From Periplaneta americana (Eukaryota > Arthropoda > Insecta > Blattodea > Blattidae), in NCBI RefSeq assembly GCF_040183065.1, contig NC_091119.1, positions 198,198,543-198,262,542 on the forward strand: a DNA stretch of 64,000 bases. Reading direction: 5' to 3'. Positions 54,578 to 64,000 of the stretch are shown here, piece by piece. The notes beneath the pieces were generated by a model, which was not told the origin of the DNA, ran no database searches, and worked only from the letters and a program-made list of their open reading frames with translations. The translations under genes were made by a program, and so were the position numbers. Within the stretch, counting starts at the first letter, position 1. Every line of letters starts with the position of its first letter.

Positions 54578-55122
54578 ATATTGAAAATAGTGAAAATACT
54601 GCTCTACTTAAAATTAGTATTAGTATTAGTATTAGTATTCAAGTTAGATATGTTAAAATAATTATAAGCAATTCACGACCTTTATTAAGTCAAAAGACTT
54701 CACGGTAGTGTATTATATTGTAAATAGTGAAGATACTACTCCGGTTAAAATAGTATGAGTATTAATAATTTTAAATAATTCATAAACTCTATTCAATCAG
54801 CTGACTTTACATCCTTGTAAATATTGTAAATAGTTTACTATTAGTTTTGTTTTAAGTTCAGACAGAATGTAAAAACAGTGTAGCAACAAATGTGTGTAGT
54901 ATTGCATTACTGCAATGGAGCATACTGAATAAAAAGGGGGATATGAAAAAAAAAAAAAACATATTTTGTAAGATTGTAACGGGACAGTTTTCTTTTATAA
55001 TATTAAGAGGAATACTCATCACAAGGTGAAGAAAGAACTGCCTGAAGATCAAAGCAGCATACAACTTTGCTTGGATCCTGTTTTCTGATTCAATATCTTT
55101 AGGATGCACATTTTCCGGGCTA
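54578..55122. other. Intronic DNA, 3'-UTR-like LINE text then nothing recognised
   Basis: 54578-54840 repeats motifs such as ATTGTAAATAGT..ATACT and ATTAGTATTAGTATT, probably the 3' region of the preceding LINE and duplicated fragments of it. The rest is unrecognised. Confidence 0.45.
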
Positions 55123-55362
55123 GAGGGCCGTGGTCTGTCAGTGTTACAATCAAACGTTTCGTCCACTACTCCGGTGGACATCTTCAACGGCCTGTCGGTG
55201 TTACAACCAAACGTTTCGTCCACTACTCCAGTGGACATCTTCAACGGCCTGTCGGTGTTACAACCAAACGTTTCGTCCACTACTCCAGTGGACATCTTCA
55301 GAAGATGTCCACTGGAGTAGTGGACGAAACGTTTGGTTGTAACACCGACAGACCACGGCCCT
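55123..55362. repeat. Three 57-bp tandem units plus an inverted fourth, hammerhead-like
   Basis: The unit GGCCTGTCGGTGTTACAACC...GGACATCTTCAAC occurs three times in direct order (from 55127, 55189 and 55246). It is followed by an inverse copy from about 55300, with the centre at CTTCAGAAG. Outer flanks GAGGGCCGTGGTCTGTC and their inverse close the palindrome. On the minus strand each unit has (C/T)TGAAGA, T, GTCCAC / GTGGAC (stem II), then GAAACG. The 19-residue periodic frames are artefacts of the 57-bp period. Confidence 0.88.
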
Positions 55363-56152
55363 CATCCTAACAACGCCAGCCGTGAAAGCCTACATTCCAA
55401 GATCAATATCTTTAGTCTTTGTAGCCCTTGATGTTGCTTCTTCTTTATATGTCTATTATAACTTCGTTGTAGGTTTAATTTCTCTGCTACTGCACTATTC
55501 TTACATGCAGTATATACACAACACTGATCTTTGTTAGGGATATAAGATGAAATATTAAGTGAATTAAATGCTGATGTATAAGAACATTCACGATGATTAA
55601 TGTTTCTATACTACGTCAATGGTGAAGACAAAACTAATGATAACATTGTAATTTTAATAGCTGACTCTAGCGACTATAGCGGATCCGTTCACCAGGAATG
55701 ACAACTGCTGACACCGGGCCCGCTTGCCGCCGAGTGCTGTAGAGAATGTCATAGACCACTCTGTATAAGGATTCTCGCAAGAATTATGGAAATCCATAGT
55801 CGTTGGTACCTTTATGTAAGGTTATGTACTGTCCGTTACTCAGGAGAAGACGAGCGGAAAGAATGTGATCTTCTTGACTATCGCTGTTGATTATTATAAA
55901 CATCGCTCAGATAAGCATCCCAGTAGCCAGGTTATTACTCGTGCAGGAAACATGAGTAACAATGCGTATGGAAATTAAAGCTAAGTTGAACAGAAGGAGA
56001 CCTAATGTTTCCGCTTACTGCAGTACAAATATTGCACGTGTTGTCGTACGTTATCTGTTCACATCCTTTGCTCCTCAGTCCACTCTCGTCTTCTGAGTCA
56101 CCGACAGTAGGTGCAATGCTGAATTTTGCAAATTTTCAATCACAGTCAACTC
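55363..56152. other. Intronic DNA, nothing recognised
   Basis: GC content rises near 55680-55750 (GACAACTGCTGACACCGGGC) but no exon structure could be established. Confidence 0.4.
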
Positions 56153-56945
56153 CATTTATAGTGAACCTCTGCGGACCAGCATATTTTGTTCACTATATCC
56201 GAGGTTCACTAAAACCGAAGTGTCTGTTTTTATACTACTGACGTTGCTATACATACAGTATTAATGCCCATCTGGGACATACCACGTTCAATATCAGTAC
56301 TAATGTTCGCTGTATCTTCCAACTTAAACACTTTACGCTCTGGTATCCTGATGTTCACAGTTCGAAACTTGAATCTAATCTGGCCATGTAGGTAGTAGGC
56401 ACTGACCGATTTCGCACCTCTTCCCACTAGAGGTATGCTACTGTGTACTCAGCCTTGGAATTTCCTCAGGTTTACTTTTACAAAGATGCGGGAGGAAGGG
56501 TTGAGGACCATTATACTGTAATCTTTCTTATACTTATCCTTTGATGATCACTGTACTCCCTTTTACAAAAGAAAACACTTTCTCTTCCTATTCTTCTAAT
56601 AACCTCTTTCAAAGGAACCAGAACTAATCCTTCCTTTATCCCTCACTGCGTACACCAGCAGCGTTTCTCAACCTTTTTTGAAGTGGGAACCACTTTTTAA
56701 GTCAGAATAGTTCCGCTGACCACCTTACTCTTATTCTCTTCGAAAGCAAATTTATCATTTTTGTAGCATATTTTAATACCAGTATACTTATATTTTAAAA
56801 CAATTAATTAATTAAATTAATTTAATTCAATTAATTTTATATTAGTATTAACTAATTAAGTTAATGTTAATAGAAGAAAATTCGTTTTCATTTTTTAATA
56901 AATCAAGATTATAACTTATTAACTAAATAAAATAAATAAATGTTG

Positions 56946-58097
56946 TTCTTGTTTTCTAATGCCAGGCGTTTGACAATAAAGTCATTTGACCTCTTGCACT
57001 CCAATATTTTTCAAAGATATTATCATGACTAGCCACTGAAGCACTGATTTTGAGGTGTTCCGAATCCATTTCTTGGTTTGAGTTGCACAATGGGCAGTTA
57101 GGGGACTGATATATTCCAATTCTATGCAGGTGTTTGGCCAAACAATCATGGCCTGTTACCAATCTAAATGCAGCTACAGACGATTTTCGTGGTAAATCGG
57201 GAATTAACTGTGGATTATGATGCAGAGAGTTCCATTTTTTCCCTTGGGATTGTGTTATCAAATTTTGTTTGTTGAAGTCTAAGTATGTAGATTTAATAAA
57301 TCTCTTCACAGACTAATACGTACATTTAGTAACAGGTCTGTAAGTAGCAGTGCTACCCTTCTTTGCTAAAGCATCCGCATTCTCGTTTCCCAGGATTCCA
57401 CAATGGGATGGTATCCATTGGAATACAATTCTTTTATTGAGTGATAATAATTGGGAGAGCATTTTAGTTATTTCTGCTGTTTGAGATGAAGGTGTGTGTT
57501 TAGAGACGATTGATAGAATAGCTGCTTTGGAGTCTGACAATATAACTGCATTCCTAAATTTATTGATGTGGCATAGAAGATTCCTGAGACATTCATTTAT
57601 TGCAATGATTTCACCATCAAAACTTGTTGTTCCATATCCAAGTGATCTATAAAGTGAGAAGAGACAGCACGTAACACCTGCACCGGCACCTTGTTCTCTG
57701 GAGATCAAGGATCCGTCGGTGTATAAATGAAGCCAGTTTTGTGGAGGGTACCTAATATTAATTGTCTCTAAAGACAATTGTTTCAGCATTTCAGTGTTTA
57801 CTTCTGATTTCAGTATTTCTTCTGTTAAATTTAGATTATATTCTATATTTAATAGAGTTAAAGGGTTTGGTTTAATTTGTAAGTTTTCTTTTAAATTCGG
57901 GATATTGATTTTCTGTTTTAATTCTTGAACAATGGATATGAAACTTTGAGTTTTCAATCTACAGAGAGGACTGTATAGATGCCAATTGTTACCTGATAAT
58001 CTGACAAGTTTTTCATATTGAATCAGTGCTTTTTCTTGTATTGTCATTTTGATGCTGTTAATACTAGTGAGGAATCTCATAGAATCTATTGGCGTTG
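56946..58097 (-). mobile_element. 5'-truncated LINE with full RNase H domain (family 1)
   Basis: The copy is flanked by a perfect 16-bp duplication AAATAAATAAATGTTG (56930-56945 and 58098-58113). The minus frame from 58080 encodes RNase H with all acidic and basic landmarks: LYTDGS, FDGEIIAINE, ILSDSKAAI and QWIPSHCGILGNENADALA. A single in-frame TAG (57313-57315) precedes the rest ([34 protein letters not shown]), which ends at 56956. The RT domain is missing. A related 3' end is at 27307-27542. Confidence 0.92.
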
Positions 58098-58129
58098 AAA
58101 TAAATAAATGTTGGTACTCACATTAATGA

Positions 58130-58740
58130 GATGGATGAGCTTGCCGATTACGCTCAGTTGTTCTATATTTGGACGTATGCTGGTAAGCTTAAGTCGGAGA
58201 TCGTCACATACATCGAGTCGATTTCGGTAGCCTACTTTGTTTTTATTAGAGTTAGTGATGAAAACCCTTTCTCACACAGATACGTATAAGCAAACTGAAT
58301 TATAATCTTCAAAGCACCATTGTACAGTTCACTATATCCTCTTTTCACTTGTGATGAGGCCCAGAAATTAACCATACCTTCCGCTTGGAATTTAATTTTA
58401 AGTCCAGTGTCATTCGAGAGTTCAATTAACTGTTCTCTTTCACTCAGTGAAAGTTCGTTAGTTTCAATATCGCAATGAAAGTGCTCACAAACCCATGAAA
58501 TTTCGTCATATTTACTTGGAAAATAAGTTTCAAATTGTGACCTCAGACTTTCGAGATGCAAATATATGTCATTGCATAATTCTTTTCCAATAATGGAATC
58601 ATTTTCAACCAAAAAAGACTCTAGCGTTGGAAATAGTGAAAAAATCCTCTGTTTTATGGAACTGACCCACAAACCAAGTTTCCTCACAAACACCTTTATT
58701 TTCTCATGCACATTGAGAACAGTCAAAGAATTACCTTATA
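58130..58740 (-). pseudogene. hAT (ZBED5-like) transposase C-terminal half
   Basis: The minus frame 58726-58235 is open for about 164 codons: KIKVFVRKLGLWVSSIKQR, FSLFPTLESFL, QAEGMVNFWASSQVKRGYSE and TYLCEKGFSSLTLIKTK. After a frame break, RNRLDVCDDLRLKLTSIRPN follows. The YLCE.GFS.L..IK.K.RNRL block is the hAT C-terminal dimerisation domain of ZBED5/FAM200-like proteins. The N-terminal BED finger and catalytic region are deleted. Confidence 0.88.
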
Positions 58741-59899
58741 GAGAGAGATTTAGTTCGTTTAGTTTTGAGAATACATCTGAAAGTTATGCCAATGTACTTA
58801 GCCACATGTCATCAGCTGATGTGCAGGGAAAACATGGCGAGAAACACCACGTTCATAGTGCTTTAAATCCCTCTTCTGTTGCTGACAGTAGAGTGGGAAG
58901 TCGGTAGACGGGTAGGGTAATAAATTTCATAAAATGTCAGTACTGGGAGAAAAAGATAAATGTAATTGCCATGTGTCATTTCCAAATTCTGAAATATATA
59001 ATAATATATAATGTGATACACAATTCGTTTGAATTTTATTTTTTCTCCTGTCCTTTTTGAAGGACTACAAGGGCAAATCTCGAGGACCACTATTCTCTTT
59101 AACATGTTTCAAGCTGTCCAGGAAGCTGAACGAATCCTTTGTCTTTCAATGCACTTAAGAAGTAGAAGGTTTGAGATTTTGTTCTGAACATATTCTTGGA
59201 AGTTTCGAGGAGAAAGGGTTTCCTAAATGACCATTGTGGCCATTTTAAAATTACATTTTCTTGGGGAAGTACTACTTTTAGGTTCACCATAAACGGAAAT
59301 ATTAACATACTTTTTATGTATGCAGGTCGGGACCAACAATTTAGGTTCACTATAGCTGAATGTTCACTATAACCGAGTTCGCTGTATCCAGAGTTGACTG
59401 TATATATTTTTGGATATACTGTATTTCAGCGTTTCTCAAACGTTTTTGAAATGGGGACCACTTTTTTAAGTCAGAACAATTCCGCGGACCACCTTACTCT
59501 TGTTCCCTTCGAAAGCAAATTTATCATTTACGTAGCATATTTTAATATCAATATACTTATATTTCAAAATGGAATGAATTAATTATAATACTTTTGTAAT
59601 TATATTTTTTTTAGCCAATCACAAGTAACTTATAACAAATTCTGTGCATTGTTGATTCATCGCTTGCCTGTTAGCAGTTAGTTGTTTGAAATCCTTCTTA
59701 CGCTAGTAGTTGTCCATGTCTCTGTTAAATAGTGCCCATTATAAATAATGGACAACTGGCTCTGATCCGGATCTTTGAAAAGAAAAGAACATGATGATAT
59801 GCTTCATTTAGGCGTTGCTAATAGTTCAGAAGCTGTGTGTGTGAAGAAATATATTATAGTGCCATTAAAGAAATATCTAGTCCTAGTGGTAGCTATTCA

Positions 59900-60110
59900 A
59901 AGAAAAAATACTTTCGTAAATATGACAAGAGTTATCTGGAACATAGATTTACTAGGTGTGGCAATAAGAGTGAACCAAAACCTCAGTGCGTTGTTTGTTA
60001 CGAAGTGCTTTGAAACGGGTGTATGAAACCCACGAAATTGAAACGGCACTTAAAGACAAAACACGCAAGGGTAAAAAGTAAACCTGTCGGATTTTAAAAT
60101 AGGCGGAGTC
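59900..60110 (+). pseudogene. BED zinc finger of a ZBED-type hAT transposase
   Basis: YDKSYLEHRFTRCGNKSEPK then PQCVVCYEVL, a stop, and MKPTKLKRHLKTKH. This is a complete C-x2-C...H-x4-H BED finger split by one TGA. A few residues of an N-terminal MDNWLSDPDL lie upstream at 59746. Strand is plus, opposite to the transposase remnant in copy 2. Confidence 0.8.
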
Positions 60111-60567
60111 TAAATTTTTTATATCGTCTTCTGGAAAAACAAATAAAAAAGTTAATGCAGAAACTATGCCCGATTTTCAACAAGTAAAGATGCAATTTGG
60201 CACGTTCTATTATTGGTGTACGACGTACAGTACGTGCCCATTTCAATGTGCAGACTGGGTGTCGGCAAAACTATTAAGAAAGTCATCAATACATGAAAAG
60301 ATTCGGTACTTTGGTCCTCTGTTATGAACTCGGCTGGTCCTTGGCTGGGTTACAGGCTCGGCACCAGATATGCAGGGAAAAGATGGCGAGAAACGCCATG
60401 TTCATAGTGCTTTAAATCCCTCTTTTGTTGTTGAGAGTAGAGTGGGAAGTGGGTGGACGGATACGGTAAGAAATTTCATAAAAAATTAGTAATGAGAGAA
60501 AGAGTGAAAGGTGATTGCCATGTGTAATTTCCAAAGTCTGAGATTTTCAGCTATAGTGTGATACACA

Positions 60568-61385
60568 TGACGTGAATATGTTAGGAGAAAATCCACAAAC
60601 GATTAGGGAAAACACGGGAATTTTACTGGAAGCAAGTAAAGAGAGAGGTTTGGAAGTAAATCCCGAAAAGACAAAGTGTATGATTATGTCTCGTGACGAG
60701 AATATTGTACGACATGGAAGTATAAAAATTGGAAATTTATCTTTTGAAGAGGTGGAGAAGTTCAAATATCTGGGAGCAACAGTAACAAATATAAATGATA
60801 CTCGGGAAGAAATTAAACACAGAATAAATATGGGAAATGCCTGTTATTATTCGGTTGAGAAGCTTTTATCATCCAGTCTTCTGTCAAAAAATCTGAAAGT
60901 TAGAATTTATAGAACAGTTATATTACCGGTTGTTCTGTATGGTTGTGAAACTTGGACTCTCACTTTGAGAGAGGAACATAGGTTAAGGGTGTTTGAGAAT
61001 AAGGTGCTTAGGAAAATATTTGGGGCTAAGCGGGATGAAGTTACAGGAGAATGGAGAAAGTTACACAACGCAGAGCTGCACGCATTGTATACTTCACCTG
61101 ACATAATTAGGAACATTAAATCCAGACGTTTGAGATGGGCAGGGCATGTAGCACATATGGGCGAATCCAGAAATGCATATAGAGTGTTAGTTGGGAGGCC
61201 GGAGGGAAAAAGACCTTTAGGGAGGCCGAGACGTAGATGGGAAGATAATATTAAAATGGATTTGAGGGAGGTGAGATATGATGATAGAGACCGGATTAAT
61301 CTTGCTCAGGATAGGGACCAATGGTGGGCTTATGTGAGGGCGGCAATGAACCTCCAGGTTCCTTAAAAGCCAGTAAGTAAGTAAG
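60568..61385 (+). mobile_element. Young 5'-truncated LINE with intact 264-codon RT C-terminal frame
   Basis: The copy is flanked by a perfect 16-bp duplication TATAGTGTGATACACA (60552-60567 and 61386-61401). The copy starts inside the YADD catalytic box, keeping only D-V-N-M-L, and runs uninterrupted through [56 protein letters not shown] and GRPRRRWEDNI to the stop at 61364-61366. It ends GGTTCCTTAAAAGCCAGTAAG with AAGT repeats. Lack of stops and a perfect TSD indicate recent insertion. Confidence 0.93.
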
Positions 61386-61511
61386 TATAGTGTGATACAC
61401 AATTCGTTTGAATTTTGTTTTTTCTTCTGTCTTTTTTGAAGGACCACAAGGACAGAACTCGAGGAACACAGATGGTCCGCGGACCATAGTTTGAGAAACG
61501 CTGCTGTATTT

Positions 61512-62661
61512 GCATAACTTAAGGATCTAGGTACTTTCTTTCACATTAAAGAGATTTTTAGAACATGAAGTTCTTATTTTTAATAATGGAAATTTATAAT
61601 TTAGAATACTGTTGCAGGAGAGAGGACAGAAAATAGTTGGATAAGTAAGGAAGATGTAAAATAAAATACTTTCCATAAATATAAGTTATCTGTATATATT
61701 TTTTCAACTTATTTTTCTACATACTTTTATTAGCAGTATGAGTGAAATCACTGGTACTAAAACATCTTTCTTAAAAATATTTTATGAATATTCTATCTCT
61801 AATAAATATTTATTTCTTTCACACATCATCATTCACACCACTCAGCTATAAATATGACGTATGTAGCCTCTTATATACAGTTAAATATTACATAGGTAGT
61901 CATCTTATTGTAACATAAAATGAAAGCAGCATTTTTGACATATATCAAAGTTAATTTCAGTTCTATCACATTACAAACAGCTGTAAAAGCTGGGAAATTG
62001 ATACGTTCTTAATTTGTCAGAAATACACGCAAATGATGAAGTTAAAATCCGACAGAGTTAAAGAATATAAATAACGTACATATTGGAATGACTTGTGAAG
62101 AGTTCTTGTTACACATTTAAATAAGAATTTGAGAAAGATGAAGTTAGTTATTGGATTTTCAGTTGTTTTACTTTTCAGTTAATAGATTCAGAAAGAGAAG
62201 AACAGAACAACACATTCGTACATTTGTAACGTTAATAAATAAAGGCCATTCCTTCAACAGTCTTTCTATAAAATGAATTCTCGTGCTGCATACGTAAAAC
62301 ATTCATGGAATATTTGATATAAATGGGTGAAGCACAGATGCATGTCATTTTAATTAAATATTTTCTTATGATACATTAATATTATTGTTCTATAAGAAAG
62401 GAGATAAAAATGTCCTTGTGAAAATTCGTCTACCATACAAATTCTAATAAAAAATATATGTAATATTTGGTTCCGACAATATATTATAATATTATATATT
62501 ATTTGATCATGAAAGATCATTATGTTACAATATTTACAAGTCTGTTTTATGAAAACATTTGATAATTGGAACTAAGTGTGACTAGTTAGTAACATTAGGT
62601 AAATCACTTTCAGGGGAAAAAAAAAGGGCAGATAGAACCTTTTTATTTTGAGGTCACGATA
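61512..62661. other. Intergenic or intronic AT-rich DNA, nothing recognised
   Basis: Very AT-rich, with no repeat ends or coding. It may include the distal Tret1 3' region on the minus strand. Confidence 0.45.
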
Positions 62662-62663
62662 TA

Positions 62664-63538
62664 CAGGGTGTATGAGAAACATTTTGACAAATTTACGGAG
62701 ATTGTATGTGGGAGTAAAGATAACTTAAATGATTGTTACTGAATAGCAATCCAAAACTAGAAACTGATGTTTGAGTTGCGAAATCGAATATATGAGAGAT
62801 TTTGTTGAATAGATTTGGGCGTTTGGTGCAGTTTTTCAACAGCTAGCTGCCCATTATTATTCATCTTTGGAATGTTTGATTGTTTTAGTCTTATTCTGAT
62901 TTTTTTTTATCTGATTACGTTACATGGGTTAAGGGTAGGCCTATGTGCTACAAATTTCCACAATATATATCTGATTTCAATGCAATTTTAACCACTAATT
63001 CTTTTCGTTAAGATTAGATGATATTGAAATTTTCAGATTTTTTTGGTTTGCCAGTTTTGGTTCATAAAAATTAAGTACAAAACTGCATATTTTGCCAATA
63101 AAACAGATTACACATGAATGAATAAAGATTTTTTTTCTCTATTTTCATGGCTTAGCATGGAGCTGAATAATTTAATAATGGCATTTTTTATTTGTTTTTT
63201 GTTATCATTTGTGGTTTGTAAAAAAAATGGTTGAACTTTGTTCTTAAAGTCATGCATAAAAATTATGTTGGCCATATTTTTCAAGCGATATAAAAATAAT
63301 AAACATTTCCATAGAGTGGGGTGCTTAAAATGTGTGGTAAAATTGGCATTGCATTCTCTATTTAGTTTTTGAGAGAAATTTAATTTTCTACATTAAAAAA
63401 ATGTTATATCCAGGAAACTGCATTGAAAGGTAACTAACTATATGATGGTTAACTTATAGCCTTTATTTAGGTCACCTATTCATCCTGGTCCACTTTACAC
63501 GCCCCCAAAGTTCGTCATAATGTTTCGTCATCACCCTG
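62664..63538. mobile_element. Non-coding mariner-like element, ~875 bp
   Basis: CAGGGTGTATGAGAAACATT at 62664 is mirrored imperfectly by AATGTTTCGTCATCACCCTG ending at 63538, with AT-rich TA-type flanks. CAGGGTG ends are common in insect mariner-group elements. There is no transposase remnant. If the Tret1 3' UTR is long, it would lie within it. Confidence 0.6.
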
Positions 63539-63893
63539 ATATATATATGATATGTAACATGTTGTGACGGAAGGATTAACATTTGAGTATCACTGTAACA
63601 TGAAGTAAGAAATATCATCTTCTTCCATTCCTATTTGTCAATATCACTAATGAAGTACGAAACTCCTGGGTCATGTCAGCTGAGACAAGGCCCCCAGCAA
63701 TAAGAATTATAAATACATTTAAAAACGTTTTGGTTAAAATTCTGAGATTCTTCAAACAGTCTTGAAACGAGACTAATGATGACATGTTTCACCCGTGTGA
63801 AATGTCAACAAGGCATTAGACCTAACATGGGAGAACTGAAGGGTCACAGCCTTCAGTACAGTTCAACATGGGTGCCACCCCCACTCTTCAGAA
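63539..63893 (-). other. Probable Tret1 3' UTR
   Basis: Directly downstream of the Tret1 stop on the minus strand. No polyadenylation signal could be assigned with confidence. Confidence 0.4.
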
Positions 63894-64000
63894 TTAAACT
63901 GCCATGGGAAGAGGCCTGAGGTTAGCTATGGAGCTCATTCTTCGTACTTGTCCCGTCAGCTTCTTCTCGATGTCTTCCAGACTCTTTCCTTGCGTTTCCG
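63894..64000 (-). CDS. Tret1: Facilitated trehalose transporter Tret1-like, last exon (partial)
   Basis: On the minus strand the frame reads [20 protein letters not shown] then [14 protein letters not shown] and TAA (63894-63896). [10 protein letters not shown] is the conserved segment after the twelfth membrane helix of sugar-porter (SLC2-type) MFS proteins, and RRMSS.AN..PL is the cytoplasmic C-terminus seen in insect Tret1. Tret1 moves trehalose between fat body, haemolymph and tissues across the plasma membrane. Membrane helices and the start lie beyond the window. The gene faces Khc-73 and Rbx2 tail-to-tail. Confidence 0.9.
   Translation of the reverse strand, partial: ETQGKSLEDIEKKLTGQVRRMSSIANLRPLPMAV

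Larger units (their letters stand above)
56659..59096 (-). mobile_element. ZBED-type hAT element, copy 2, right end lost
   Basis: CAGCGTTTCTCAACCTTTTT at 56659 begins the same terminal region as the intact copy at 59425. The right part (from about 58818, GCAGGGAAAACATGGCGAG...) also matches that copy (from 60376). The match ends at about 59096, before the terminal GAGAAACGCTG, so one end is missing and no TSD is visible. It holds a transposase remnant and a nested LINE. Confidence 0.8.
56153..59400. mobile_element. Probable pogo/Tigger-type element hosting nested insertions
   Basis: CAGTCAACTCCATTTATAGT at 56153 is mirrored in plan by ACTATAACC..GAGTTGACTG ending at 59400, with internal TAGTGAACCTC-type repeats at both ends. 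TA follows the right end. The left neighbour is CA, so the duplication is imperfect. Transposase coding was not convincingly identified. The interior is largely occupied by the hAT copy from 56659 and a LINE. Confidence 0.65.
59425..61503 (+). mobile_element. ZBED-type hAT element, copy 1, complete ends, with nested LINE
   Basis: CAGCGTTTCTCAAACG at 59425 is mirrored by GTTTGAGAAACGCTG ending at 61503. A perfect 8-bp duplication CTGTATTT flanks it (59417-59424 and 61504-61511). The interior has a decayed BED-finger region and a LINE at 60568-61385. Without the LINE and one TSD the element is about 1.25 kb, so most of the transposase was deleted first. Confidence 0.93.

Noticed and set aside
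59099-59350. Minus-strand 83-codon open frame ending LPGQLETC as a host gene
   Set aside because: It sits inside the right end of the pogo-type element, with no homology recognised and no splice context.

Overview
The window is ordinary insect nuclear DNA: AT-rich, intron-rich and crowded with transposons, with no prokaryotic or viral gene layout. The large introns, several tRNA-derived SINE families, the reverse-transcriptase (RT) lineages seen here and a short (TTAGG)4 run of arthropod telomere type suggest a large polyneopteran genome such as a cockroach or termite. That assignment is inference from memory of sequence style. No search was run.

Three host genes can be supported. (1) Positions 8360-29187, plus strand: the last seven coding exons of the kinesin-3 motor Khc-73 (KIF13 family), ending in a CAP-Gly microtubule-tip domain. 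Every exon has AG/GT borders and matching phases, giving about 606 codons plus a stop. (2) Positions 48229/48235-48385, plus strand: the first coding exon of the RING-box protein Rbx2 (RNF7/SAG/Roc2). Its later exons are not visible in the remaining 15.6 kb. (3) Positions 63894-64000, minus strand: the last exon of a Tret1-like trehalose transporter, continuing beyond the window.

Most of the rest is mobile or repetitive DNA. Many copies can be delimited by exact target-site duplications (TSDs). They include hAT elements (8-bp TSDs), mariner and pogo/Tigger elements (TA), a TTAA-flanked foldback of nearly 1 kb, small MITEs, LINE-type retrotransposons with RT or RNase H remnants, two Penelope-like elements (PLEs) with GIY-YIG endonuclease remnants, and SINEs. 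Several are nested: a hAT in a SINE, a SINE in a LINE, and a LINE in a hAT beside a pogo element.

Layout: 1-8359, intron of Khc-73 with transposons. 8360-29187, Khc-73 tail exons separated by introns carrying LINEs, a PLE, a 1.4-kb 45-bp minisatellite and two long pyrimidine tracts. 29188-48228, intergenic, with foldback, hAT, Tigger, PLE and MULE remnants and one CTCF-like site. 48229-63893, from Rbx2 exon 1 to the Tret1 end, filled by hAT, LINE, SINE and pogo insertions. 63894-64000, Tret1.

The most distinctive signal is a set of hammerhead-ribozyme-like motifs at PLE ends and in two inverted-repeat structures (12941, 44945, 45757, 36209, 55123). All share one unusual extra U before stem II.
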